From contig JAKARN010000025.1 in the NCBI GenBank assembly GCA_021828425.1, positions 1-11,667 on the forward strand: a stretch of 11,667 bases of DNA, read 5' to 3'. A program made the translations under genes and the position numbers. Every line of letters begins with the position of its first letter. Within the stretch, counting starts at the first letter, position 1. This document shows, in pieces, positions 1 through 6,853 of the stretch. Below the pieces are notes generated by a model. That model saw only the letters and a list, made by a program, of their open reading frames with translations. It was not told where the DNA came from and ran no database searches. This stretch comes from Pseudomonadota bacterium (GTDB lineage Bacteria > Pseudomonadota > Gammaproteobacteria > JAKAQQ01).

Positions 1-146
1 GATCTCTCGCATTCATCGGCATCAGCGATCCTGTGGTCGTTCGCGCGGAAGGTCTTGCAATCAGTCCGGAGCAGCGCGAACAGTCAATGCGGAATGCGCA
101 CGAATCCATCCGCTCCGTCGTGTTCAAAGCCGGTGCTGCCGCATGA
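1..146 (+). CDS. azoR: FMN-dependent NADH azoreductase, C-terminal end (partial)
   Basis: Reading frame 3 is open from the left edge to a TGA at 144-146 and gives the last 47 residues of a protein that begins outside the window. The stretch FIGISDPVVVRAEGLAISPE matches, by eye, the C-terminal region of E. coli AzoR ([20 protein letters not shown]), including the AEG(L/I)A core, and is followed by the usual terminal helix. Family members are FMN-binding flavodoxin-like dimers of about 200 residues that reduce azo dyes and quinones with NADH, probably protecting against electrophilic quinones in the cytoplasm. The FMN-binding part lies outside the window, so completeness cannot be judged. The tail FKAGAAA is a few residues longer than in E. 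coli. The gene converges on the porin gene. Confidence 0.8.
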   Translation, partial: SLAFIGISDPVVVRAEGLAISPEQREQSMRNAHESIRSVVFKAGAAA

Positions 147-214
147 GGCATAAGAGGGAGTGTTTCCGCGAAGGACACGAATCTCTCTGTGTGCAACTGT
201 CGCCCGAGACCCGG

Positions 215-235
215 CGCCCCGAAACTAAGGGGGCG
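215..235. terminator. Possible shared hairpin between convergent genes
   Basis: CGCCCC (215-220) and GGGGCG (230-235) form a perfect 6-bp GC stem with a 9-nt loop, in the 126-nt gap between the ends of azoR (+) and the porin gene (-). There is no T-run on either side, so it is not a classic intrinsic terminator. It may slow transcription or protect a 3' end. Nothing else is recognisable in this gap. Confidence 0.3.
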
Positions 236-272
236 AACAATTCGGGGGTCGTTTGCACATTAAATGAGGGCT

Positions 273-1631
273 TCAAAACCGGTACTGGAGCATGAGACGC
301 TCGTAGAGAAACGTTCCGAGGTCCGGAGTTCCGTATTGCCCGTTGATGCCCGTCACGATACCCAGGCGGTTTCTGATTGACAGGCCTCTCCAGGGACCTC
401 CTGCAAACCAAGTCACGTCGATATCAGTCTCGTGTGTGTTGGGATAAGCCGGGGTGGTCCAGTAGCCAGCTTCGCTCAGGATGACCCGGAAGGAGTGCTC
501 AAAAAACTGGATCCAAGCCAGTTTAAGCGCCTGTCCTGGACCTTTCTCAACGAGGCCGGCTGTCATGGAGGTGGTGTAGAGGGGGTCAGTCGCGTATCCC
601 GAAGTGTAGGGTGAGACGACACCTCCGTTCCTAAACCCGGTCACCGCGCGCGGGATCCGATCATAGCTCAGGATCAAACGGCTGGCGCTGAACCCCAGAC
701 CGACCTCCGCCCCGTAAGCCGAGCTCGCCACGGGGACTCCGAGAGAGGTGGAGTTCTGGCTCCACTCACGGAGCCCCTGTATCCCGATAATGAGAAAATC
801 AGTGCCTTGCAGGGAAAGGTGGAGCGATCCGCTGCCGTAGGCCATCTGAGCAAAGTGGTAGAAATCGTAGTACCAGAGATCGGCCCGGACGGTCTTCCAG
901 GCCCAAGTGGATCCCAAAGCAAATGTGCCCGGGTTTCGGGTACCGCCGACCGTCGGGTCCGGTGTACCTCCGTAGATCCCGGCAACCCCGGCGGAATTAT
1001 AGAGGTTGGTGGCCGAGAAACGCGACGACGTTCGGCTCTTCCAGCGAAACTCGCGTATGGCCTCCAGGGTCCAACCTGGTGCCGGGTTCCATCGTCCGAA
1101 AAATCCTTCGTAGGTTGCCGGGATCAACCGCGAATCCGAGGATCCCATCCAGGGCGTGTTGAGAGGGAAGGCACCGCCACCGATTTGAAACCCTGCCTGC
1201 TGGTAGGTCAGGTAGGCTTGACCAAGACTTTGCAGAGTATGGGTTCCGAAGAGTGTGGTGTCCAGGGCGCGATAATCCATCTGGGAGTTGTTGATTCCGA
1301 AAAGATCGGTCGCTACATAGAAACTGGCATACCCGCGCCAGTGACCGCCAAAACGCCTTGAACGGAAATTGAAAAGGCCGGCCAGACCGTTGGCATGCTG
1401 ATCGATTGGGGCAGCGGAGTTCTCGTACCAACGGGAGAAGTCATAGTCCCGGAAGCGACCGGTTAGCGTACCCGCACTACCAAGAGAAAGGCGATGCTGC
1501 GGGTGATGTTTAGCTGTTACTTTGGCTACGGCAGCCGGAATGGTGGCAATTCCGGCAACGGCAAGGAGTAGAAAGATGCGCCATCCCGATCCTCGGGGTT
1601 GAGAGGGTTTATCTGAAACAGATGAGGGCAT
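273..1631 (-). CDS. Outer-membrane porin, OprD-like, probably phosphate-regulated
   Basis: This is a predicted beta-barrel channel of 452 residues in the outer membrane. A signal peptide with the hydrophobic core IFLLLAVAGIATIPAAVA is followed by alternating hydrophobic/aromatic strands with Gly/Asn-rich turns, and the protein ends in LQYRF, the terminal Phe typical of BAM substrates. The segment TDPLYTTSM and the overall length resemble OprD-family porins; assignment is by eye and the substrate is unknown. The open frame extends to an ATG at 1679, but that codon lies inside a Pho box with the -10 downstream of it, so the ATG at 1629-1631 is taken as the start; it has no clear ribosome binding site. 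The gene is divergent from the exported phosphoesterase, which suggests a role in uptake of phosphate or phosphorylated solutes. It could instead be a general or amino-acid porin. Confidence 0.75.
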   Translation of the reverse strand: MPSSVSDKPSQPRGSGWRIFLLLAVAGIATIPAAVAKVTAKHHPQHRLSLGSAGTLTGRFRDYDFSRWYENSAAPIDQHANGLAGLFNFRSRRFGGHWRGYASFYVATDLFGINNSQMDYRALDTTLFGTHTLQSLGQAYLTYQQAGFQIGGGAFPLNTPWMGSSDSRLIPATYEGFFGRWNPAPGWTLEAIREFRWKSRTSSRFSATNLYNSAGVAGIYGGTPDPTVGGTRNPGTFALGSTWAWKTVRADLWYYDFYHFAQMAYGSGSLHLSLQGTDFLIIGIQGLREWSQNSTSLGVPVASSAYGAEVGLGFSASRLILSYDRIPRAVTGFRNGGVVSPYTSGYATDPLYTTSMTAGLVEKGPGQALKLAWIQFFEHSFRVILSEAGYWTTPAYPNTHETDIDVTWFAGGPWRGLSIRNRLGIVTGINGQYGTPDLGTFLYERLMLQYRF

Positions 1632-1661
1632 TGAATTTAGATATGTTGCCGAAGTGTGACA

Positions 1662-1695
1662 ATGATAAATAATAAACATGACAGTGTTATGACAC
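1662..1695 (-). promoter_or_regulatory. Pho box plus -10 element for the porin gene
   Basis: Read on the minus strand, GTGTCATAACACTGTCAT (1695 to 1678) matches the E. coli Pho box consensus CTGTCATAWAWCTGTCAY at 16 of 18 positions. It holds two TGTCAT units spaced exactly 11 bp. Exactly 10 bp after the box lies TATCAT (1667-1662), 5 of 6 with TATAAT, the spacing known for PhoB-activated promoters, where the box replaces the -35. A third TGTCAC (1661-1656) sits 22 bp, two helical units, further on. Transcription would start near 1655, about 24 nt before the porin ATG at 1631. PhoB control is inferred from the site alone. Confidence 0.7.
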
Positions 1696-1733
1696 TAATA
1701 CTACCGGATATCAGGCAATGCCACTAGGGAAGG

Positions 1734-1781
1734 TTGACCTTGGTATGGCAGGCACGTGTGAACTGGGAGGCATGCTAGGAT
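1734..1781 (+). promoter_or_regulatory. Weak candidate promoter elements for the phosphoesterase gene
   Basis: TTGACC (1734-1739) is a good -35 but the hexamer 17 bp later (TGTGAA, 1757-1762) is poor. Further down, TGC-TAGGAT (1773-1781) reads as an extended -10 without a matching -35. Either could start the transcript; no Pho box pointing rightwards was found between 1696 and 1864, so control from the shared box near the porin is possible but not shown. Confidence 0.25.
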
Positions 1782-1810
1782 GCCCCTGCCCCTTGATCTG
1801 CTGCTGTGGT

Positions 1811-1828
1811 GCTTGAGAAGGCTCAAGC
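1811..1828 (+). other. Leader hairpin before the phosphoesterase gene
   Basis: GCTTGAG (1811-1817), loop AAGG, CTCAAGC (1822-1828) is a perfect 7-bp stem with a 4-nt loop, ending 36 nt before the ATG. A second, smaller stem GGCAT/ATGCC lies at 1769-1784. There is no T-run after either, so a terminator is unlikely; they may stabilise the messenger or affect initiation. Confidence 0.35.
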
Positions 1829-1864
1829 CCCTAATCCCATCCATCCATTTGTAAGGAGTGTGAG

Positions 1865-4663
1865 ATGAAATTTTTGAGATCCCCGAGGATCCTTGCCTTG
1901 TGTGGGGCTGCTGCCGCCACTGTCCTGTCGTTTCAGGCCCTCGCGGCGCCCGTACCCAACAGCAAGAATGTGATCGGACCGGTTGTGGTAGGAGAAGCCA
2001 ATGCTGCCCGCTTCTCACATGTACTGCCGACCGGGCGCATAGTTTCTCCTCGGGGCCGTATCCAGGGAACGCAGAACTTTGTCACGGCTCTCCTGTCTTG
2101 GGGACCTGACGTGGCTGTTCTCAATAACGGTGCTACCCGCGTCCAAGATGTCACTCTCTACTCCGCCGAGTCGTTGAAGGAGATGACCCAACTCGTGGCA
2201 ACCAAGGGACCGTCACATCGTATGAGGAGGGGCACGAGAGGCGACAAGACAGCGGTTGGGCACCAAAGTTTTTTTCAGGGCATGGCTGTCAGTGTGCATG
2301 GGAGGAGACTCTTTGTGGCAGGGGGAGTCAGTGACGATGTATTGGCCTTGGTCCGGCGCGGTGGGCACGTCGTAGTTCTCCGGCGCTATCCCCTGGCATG
2401 GCAAGCTTTTCCCAGCCGCCAGTACCCTTACCATTACGCTGGACATCACGCTATCTCGCATCGTCTGTTCTACCCCGATGCGATTGCAGCAGGCCCGCGT
2501 GGTCTTCATCTCTTCGTGAGTGGTCTTTTGGCGAATAGTCTCGCGCGTATCGACCTCAAGAACGGTCATGTGCGCTACCTCAATGTAGGCCCGTATCCAT
2601 TCGCCCTGACTTTTGCCGATGAAGGACGGCGGCTCGTCGTGAGTCTCTGGGGGAGTGACCGGGTGGCGATAGTGAAACCCCGAAATCTGAGACTCGCAGG
2701 GACCATACGGCTTGGGCCGTCCACGGGTCCGGGGAACACTCGTGCCGGGATTCATCCAACTGCCCTGGCCACCATTCCAGGAACCCCTGATGTACTGGTT
2801 GCCCTATCGAACGTGGACCAAGTAGCCCGTGTAAATGTCCTTTCTCTCAGGGAGATGGACGTGCTGGATGACAGCCCATATCCAGACTCAGCCCCTGGTA
2901 GCTATCCTGATGCCTTGGCTGTGGCAAGAGACCGGATTTTCGTAGCGAATGCCGGTAACAACGACGTTGCCGTGTTCTCCCTCAAAACTGGAAAGCGACA
3001 AGAACTGATTCCGACCGGGTGGTATCCAACTTCGCTGGCGGTCCGGAAAGGAACGTTGTACATTGCCTCCGCTAAGGGCTTGGGTTCCGGACCCAATGTC
3101 GAGCACCAATGGGTGGGTGACATGATGGGTGGGCTCGTACAGAAGATTGACCTTGCCACGCTCTCACGTCACGGGTCCCGATGGACCCGTGACGTCCTTC
3201 GGAATGATGGCTTTGCGAGGCTGCAGCGAACAACTCGCCATCAGGCTAATCAGCAAACCGCCCACTGGTTGCGCCGGCATATCCGGTATGTGGTTTTTAT
3301 TCTGAGGGAAAATAAAACTTTCGACGAGGATCTGGGCGATTACCGCCCGGCCGGGCATTGGGCCGACCCCCACCTAGACCTCTATGGGGCGCGTGAGCTT
3401 CCCAATCTTTACAACCTCGCGCATCGAGGGACACTGTTCGTGAATTTCATGGCGGATGGGGAAGTGACTGCGCAAGGTCACCAATGGACAACTGCCGCGT
3501 CTGATTCCGATTTCGTGCAGCGGACTTGGCCGGAGTACTATTCGGGCCGGGGACTGGTTGCCAATCCCGGATGGACGCAGTCCCTGATTCCGGGCGGGGC
3601 CACTGGGACAGGCGGAATGCCCCTCGGGGTGGACAATCCGTACGCGATCTATGAAAACCTTTCGGCACTGGGTGTTTGGTCCAATCCCTGGATCAGTTAT
3701 CCAGGCCGTCTGTTTCTTTTCAACGATCTTCTCGCCCATCGGGTGTCATTCGAGGACTTTGGCGAGTTTGTCTCCCGATCTGAGGCAGGCAACATTTCCG
3801 CAGCGATGAGGAAGCACTTGGCCATACAAGTACCAGGATGGGACCGCATGCTTCTCGATACCTACCGAGTGCGACGGTCAGTGGATTGGCTCAAAGCTCA
3901 TCCCGGCTCCCGTTTCCCGCATTTTATCTATATTTGGCTACCGGATGACCATACAGCCGGCCGTTCACCTTGTTATTACACGCCGGATTACTACGTTGCC
4001 AACAACGACCATGCAACTGCCCGTTTCATTCATTACCTGTCGACCACGCCTCAGTGGAGACACATGGTTGTATTTGTGACTGAGGACGATGCCCAGTCAG
4101 GCGCAGATCACATCAATGCCCATCGCACACTGGCTCTTGCGGTCGGGCCTTGGGTCAAAAGAAATCACCTGGAAACACATCTTTACTCGCAGGTCAATAT
4201 CCTAAAAACCGTGGAGGCGATTTTTGATCTTCCGGCCCTATCGCAATGGGATCAGAATGCCCGCGTTTTCTCCGGCCTGTGGACCCGCCATCCGGACTTC
4301 GCGCCGACCCCGGTTCTGCCGATGCAGGTCCAACTGGCTTTCAACGCCGGAGCTTGCAGCCATTACACGCTGATGCGACGGGAAGCTGGAGTCAATGGTC
4401 ATAATTTGCCACCTAACTGGAAAGCTTGGTATCGGGCACGACAGGTACGGCACTCCGGGACAGGCGCAGATCCGGCCCCTAATCCATGGCAATCCTATTC
4501 GCCAACCACCCTGCTCAAGGTTTCGGGTCCGGAGCAAATGAGGCAGGAATGGGTCGCGAGCAAGGGCTTGAGATCTTATGAGATGGTTATGGCCTACCTC
4601 AAGCGGTACGCCGCGCGACGCAAGGCCCCGTTGTCAGCCTACGAAAGTGGCAAAGGACATTAG
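1865..4663 (+). CDS. Exported bifunctional YncE-like beta-propeller / alkaline-phosphatase-family phosphoesterase
   Basis: The 932-residue protein starts with a signal peptide (KFLRSPR, hydrophobic stretch, cleavage near ALA-APV at residue 27), so it works in the periplasm or outside. Residues about 60-430 form a beta-propeller of the YncE/YVTN type, with repeats such as YPDALAVARDRIFVANAGNN and WYPTSLAVRKGTLYIASAKG. Residues about 475-870 are an AlkP-superfamily phosphoesterase: IRYVVFILRENKTFDE with E482/N483 as likely metal ligands, the GEVTAQGHQW block where T535 sits at the probable nucleophile site, and TEDDAQSGADHINAHR with E740-D742, D748, H749 and H753. Roles of single residues are inferred from family resemblance. 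The substrate is unknown; phosphate mono- or diesters are likely. AAGGAG at 1853-1858, 6 nt before ATG, fixes the start. The gene is divergent from a porin with a Pho box, supporting a phosphate-scavenging role. No frame break is seen. Confidence 0.88.
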   Translation: MKFLRSPRILALCGAAAATVLSFQALAAPVPNSKNVIGPVVVGEANAARFSHVLPTGRIVSPRGRIQGTQNFVTALLSWGPDVAVLNNGATRVQDVTLYSAESLKEMTQLVATKGPSHRMRRGTRGDKTAVGHQSFFQGMAVSVHGRRLFVAGGVSDDVLALVRRGGHVVVLRRYPLAWQAFPSRQYPYHYAGHHAISHRLFYPDAIAAGPRGLHLFVSGLLANSLARIDLKNGHVRYLNVGPYPFALTFADEGRRLVVSLWGSDRVAIVKPRNLRLAGTIRLGPSTGPGNTRAGIHPTALATIPGTPDVLVALSNVDQVARVNVLSLREMDVLDDSPYPDSAPGSYPDALAVARDRIFVANAGNNDVAVFSLKTGKRQELIPTGWYPTSLAVRKGTLYIASAKGLGSGPNVEHQWVGDMMGGLVQKIDLATLSRHGSRWTRDVLRNDGFARLQRTTRHQANQQTAHWLRRHIRYVVFILRENKTFDEDLGDYRPAGHWADPHLDLYGARELPNLYNLAHRGTLFVNFMADGEVTAQGHQWTTAASDSDFVQRTWPEYYSGRGLVANPGWTQSLIPGGATGTGGMPLGVDNPYAIYENLSALGVWSNPWISYPGRLFLFNDLLAHRVSFEDFGEFVSRSEAGNISAAMRKHLAIQVPGWDRMLLDTYRVRRSVDWLKAHPGSRFPHFIYIWLPDDHTAGRSPCYYTPDYYVANNDHATARFIHYLSTTPQWRHMVVFVTEDDAQSGADHINAHRTLALAVGPWVKRNHLETHLYSQVNILKTVEAIFDLPALSQWDQNARVFSGLWTRHPDFAPTPVLPMQVQLAFNAGACSHYTLMRREAGVNGHNLPPNWKAWYRARQVRHSGTGADPAPNPWQSYSPTTLLKVSGPEQMRQEWVASKGLRSYEMVMAYLKRYAARRKAPLSAYESGKGH

Positions 4664-4733
4664 CGAGAGATCCGAGCCACTGGTCAACCGGAGCGCAACT
4701 GGACCGTTCTACGGGTGTAGATCGAGGAGAACA

Positions 4734-4742
4734 TGCTATCAT
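4734..4742 (+). promoter_or_regulatory. Candidate extended -10 promoter for slyB
   Basis: TGC-TATCAT (4734-4742) matches an extended -10 (TGnTATAAT, one mismatch in the hexamer). The -35 region is poor. Transcription would begin near 4749, giving a leader of about 33 nt. It lies in the 118-nt gap after the phosphoesterase gene, where no clear terminator was seen, so read-through is also possible. Confidence 0.35.
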
Positions 4743-4781
4743 GATCCAAGTCTTGCACCCGTGGAAATCGAGGGCTTCTTG

Positions 4782-5267
4782 ATGCGCAAGTTATTGTTTT
4801 TCACTGCTTTAGTGGCAGCTGTTTTGCTCGCTGGATGTGCTAGTAATTTGGGAGGCAGTTCCTATTACCGGGGTGAGGCGCGGACGATTCAGCGCGTACG
4901 CTTGGGTACCCTAGTGGCAGTCCGTTTTGTCACCATTTCAGGAGGACAAGCACAAGGACAGATCACGAATGGCCAGATTGGAACCGTGGTTGGTGGAGTG
5001 GCTGGCGGGATTGCGGGCAGTGCGATTGGTGGTGGACGCGGGGCGGCGTTGGCCACGGTCGGCGGGGTGGTACTCGGTGCCCTTGCGGGAAACGCCATTG
5101 GTCATTCGACCGGAAAAGTGCCGGGTGTACAGCTGACGGTTCGTCTGGACAGCGGGCGCCTGATGGCGGTTGTTCAGCAACAGGGTCATACCACTTGGAC
5201 CAGTGGTGAACGGGTCCAGGTTCTCTATTCTCCGGACGGTACCGTCCGCGTTCAACCGCTGAACTGA
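4782..5267 (+). CDS. slyB: SlyB-type outer-membrane lipoprotein with glycine zipper
   Basis: The 161-residue protein has a lipoprotein signal (LLAGC, acylated Cys19). It aligns by eye with E. coli SlyB along nearly its whole length: EARTIQRVRLGTLVAVRFV against EAKQVQNVSYGTIVNVRPV, a glycine zipper at about 67-107 (GGVAGGIAGSAIGGGRG), then GVQLTVRLDSG and MVVQ/QG-like blocks near the end. Ala20 after the Cys does not suggest retention in the inner membrane. E. coli SlyB is PhoPQ-controlled and protects outer-membrane proteins under envelope stress; the same role here is inferred. The frame stays open back to 4578 inside the previous gene, but the ATG at 4782 with GAGGG at 4770-4774 (7-nt spacing) and the lipobox position set the start. 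A 16-bp palindrome near the 3' end is explained by coding sequence. Confidence 0.85.
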   Translation: MRKLLFFTALVAAVLLAGCASNLGGSSYYRGEARTIQRVRLGTLVAVRFVTISGGQAQGQITNGQIGTVVGGVAGGIAGSAIGGGRGAALATVGGVVLGALAGNAIGHSTGKVPGVQLTVRLDSGRLMAVVQQQGHTTWTSGERVQVLYSPDGTVRVQPLN

Positions 5268-5268
5268 A

Positions 5269-5292
5269 CGGCTGCCCATACTGTTCAAGCCG
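5269..5292 (+). terminator. Weak hairpin after slyB
   Basis: CGGCT (5269-5273) and AGCCG (5288-5292) form a 5-bp stem just past the slyB stop, followed by CTTTGTGT; a T6 run comes 18 nt later (5311-5316). The long loop and poor T tract make this a weak candidate. Confidence 0.25.
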
Positions 5293-5333
5293 CTTTGTGT
5301 AATTGCCCCGTTTTTTGGTGGGCGGTTAGACCC

Positions 5334-5355
5334 GGGTCAAGGGCGGAGGGGGGGG
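5334..5355 (+). other. G-quadruplex motif between convergent genes
   Basis: The plus strand carries GGG-TCAA-GGG-CGGA followed by an uninterrupted run of eight G (5348-5355), which meets the G3+N1-7 four-tract rule. It lies between the ends of slyB (+) and the permease gene (-), next to a perfect 10-bp palindrome GACCCGGGTC (5329-5338). It could act as a transcription block or be a simple G-rich slippage tract. Confidence 0.4.
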
Positions 5356-5398
5356 TGTATGCGCCCGGTCGTGGGGTTGTTTCTGATGGGGTTTGGAT

Positions 5399-6829
5399 TT
5401 AAAGCGTGGGAGAGGAAATTTCGTCGATCACATTGAGGCGACCGGCTGCAGCAATTTTCTCCGGTGATGCTCGGCGTAAACGCAACCAGACGATGCCGAG
5501 AGTGAGAAGAATAAAAAGAGGGGCCAGCGCAATTCGGGCTGAAATGGGAACCAGCGTCAGGACCATGGCAGCGGCAATGAGCAGTGAGGCCATTGCCGGA
5601 ATCACCCAGTGAAGGAGCCAGTGGCTATGTCCTGTCCTGCGAGCGAATGGTCCGAGTGCACAGTTGGCCAGGATATGACCCAAGAAGAGTCCCAGGCTGC
5701 TCAAGGTGATGAGCAAGATGTAGCCATGAAATGGGCCCAGCCAGAATCCGGTACACAAGGAAAGAGCAGCGGCAGCGAGCGTGGTCACAATCAGGGCCTG
5801 TGACGGATTGCGCCGTGCATCGGTTTGTCCCAACCGTTCCGGAAAAACGACCCCATCACGGCCAAGAGCAAAGATCATCCGTGCGCAACTGAGCAGCGGC
5901 GCTAGACTGCCCGCGAGCATCGAGTTTGCGATCAACAGAAGGATAAGCCAGGCCAAGACGGGCGAATGCAGCACCTCCTGGACAAGGATTGCTCCAGGAA
6001 CAAGCGACTGGGCAAAACTGCCCATTCGGGTATAACCCCAGGCTACCGTCAAAGCATAAGCCATGAGCAGGAACAATACGGACGAGAAGAAAAAAGCTGC
6101 GATCACAGCTCCGCGGATGCGCTTTTGGGGAGATCGTGTTTCCTCGCCCAATGCGACTGCTGCCGAGGATCCGGAAACGGCGAACATGGCGATCAGGACC
6201 CCATGTCCGAAGCCGCTCAAGCCACCCTTGGCCCAGAACGGGTTCAGCACTTCCCAAGTCACAGGATTCGGAGATTGGATGATCAGCAGGATCGACAGGA
6301 CGAGAAGAACAACAATTTCGGCAGTCCCGGTCCAGACTGCATAACGCAGTGAAGGGCGGATCCCCTTGAGTGCCAGCAGGAGAACCACCCCATAAAATAG
6401 GAGAGTAACCGGCCACCAAAGCCACCCCGGGGAAGCAATGCCCAAGAAATGGTGGAGGGTACCAGGGAGGAAAACCCCACCAACGAAAATAGTGGCATTG
6501 GTCAAGATGTTGAAGTAGGAAATGAGAAATAGGAAGGCCCCGTAAACTGCCCATCGGCTTCCCAGTCCGTGGGCAATATAGCTATAAAACCCGCCCGCTG
6601 AGGCAATCGATTTTGCAAACTGGAGAGTGGTATTGATCATGAGGCCCGCCGTGATGACGCCGGCCAGCATGGCCAAGGGCAGAGCGCCCCGCGCATAGAC
6701 GGCGGCACCGGTTAAGGTTGCTGCCATCGCGCCAGCCGGAGCAATCAGCGAGATAGACTGGTAGGTCAGTTGCCAGAATCCGACCGCATCCCTGTCTAGA
6801 GTTTGTGACGCAGCAATGGTTCGGCGCAT
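5399..6829 (-). CDS. APC-superfamily amino-acid permease
   Basis: A polytopic inner-membrane transporter of 476 residues, with about 12 hydrophobic segments spread along the chain. The N-terminal block (ISLIAPAGAMAATLTGAAVYARGALPLA) and the following SAGGFYSYIAHGLGSRW are the signature of amino acid/polyamine/organocation permeases; GGFYSYI is part of helix 3. Length fits the family. Uptake of an amino acid, probably by proton symport, is expected but the substrate cannot be read. An ATG at 6838 abuts the AGGAG (6843-6839) with zero spacing, so the second ATG, at 6829 and 9 nt from that site, is chosen. The peptidase gene ends 24 nt upstream on the same strand, so the two are almost certainly co-transcribed. 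Confidence 0.88.
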   Translation of the reverse strand: MRRTIAASQTLDRDAVGFWQLTYQSISLIAPAGAMAATLTGAAVYARGALPLAMLAGVITAGLMINTTLQFAKSIASAGGFYSYIAHGLGSRWAVYGAFLFLISYFNILTNATIFVGGVFLPGTLHHFLGIASPGWLWWPVTLLFYGVVLLLALKGIRPSLRYAVWTGTAEIVVLLVLSILLIIQSPNPVTWEVLNPFWAKGGLSGFGHGVLIAMFAVSGSSAAVALGEETRSPQKRIRGAVIAAFFFSSVLFLLMAYALTVAWGYTRMGSFAQSLVPGAILVQEVLHSPVLAWLILLLIANSMLAGSLAPLLSCARMIFALGRDGVVFPERLGQTDARRNPSQALIVTTLAAAALSLCTGFWLGPFHGYILLITLSSLGLFLGHILANCALGPFARRTGHSHWLLHWVIPAMASLLIAAAMVLTLVPISARIALAPLFILLTLGIVWLRLRRASPEKIAAAGRLNVIDEISSPTL

Positions 6830-6838
6830 ATCCAGCAT

Positions 6839-6843
6839 CTCCT
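6839..6843 (-). promoter_or_regulatory. Ribosome binding site that decides the permease start
   Basis: On the minus strand AGGAG directly touches the first ATG (6838) and is 9 nt from the second ATG (6829). Only the second is spaced for initiation. Confidence 0.6.
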
Positions 6844-6853
6844 GCGAACCGGT

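Noticed and set aside
807..1361. 184-codon open frame on the plus strand opposite the porin gene
   Set aside because: No recognisable family, no ribosome binding site, and low-complexity Arg/Gly/Ser composition typical of an antisense shadow of a GC-rich gene.
1632..1679. Longer N-terminus for the porin from the ATG at 1679
   Set aside because: That ATG lies within the Pho box and upstream of the -10, so it would not be transcribed from the predicted promoter; the added residues also precede the signal peptide for no reason.
1865..1910. Cys13 in the phosphoesterase leader as a possible lipoprotein Cys
   Set aside because: LALC is not a proper lipobox and lies inside the hydrophobic core; a normal signal peptidase I site follows at ALA.
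2213..2755. 180-codon minus-strand open frame inside the phosphoesterase gene
   Set aside because: Antisense to the well-supported propeller domain, with no motif or initiation signal.
4578..4781. Upstream extension of the SlyB frame
   Set aside because: It overlaps the end of the phosphoesterase gene and would put the lipobox about 85 residues into the protein.
5233..5248. Perfect 16-bp palindrome CGGACGGTACCGTCCG near the 3' end of slyB
   Set aside because: It falls inside codons for the conserved SPDGTVRV segment and has no loop or T-run, so coding constraint in GC-rich DNA explains it.
5856..6554. 232-codon minus-strand open frame overlapping the permease gene in another frame
   Set aside because: Same strand but shifted frame of a clear 12-helix transporter; its residues are Trp/Cys/Gly/Pro-rich without family resemblance.
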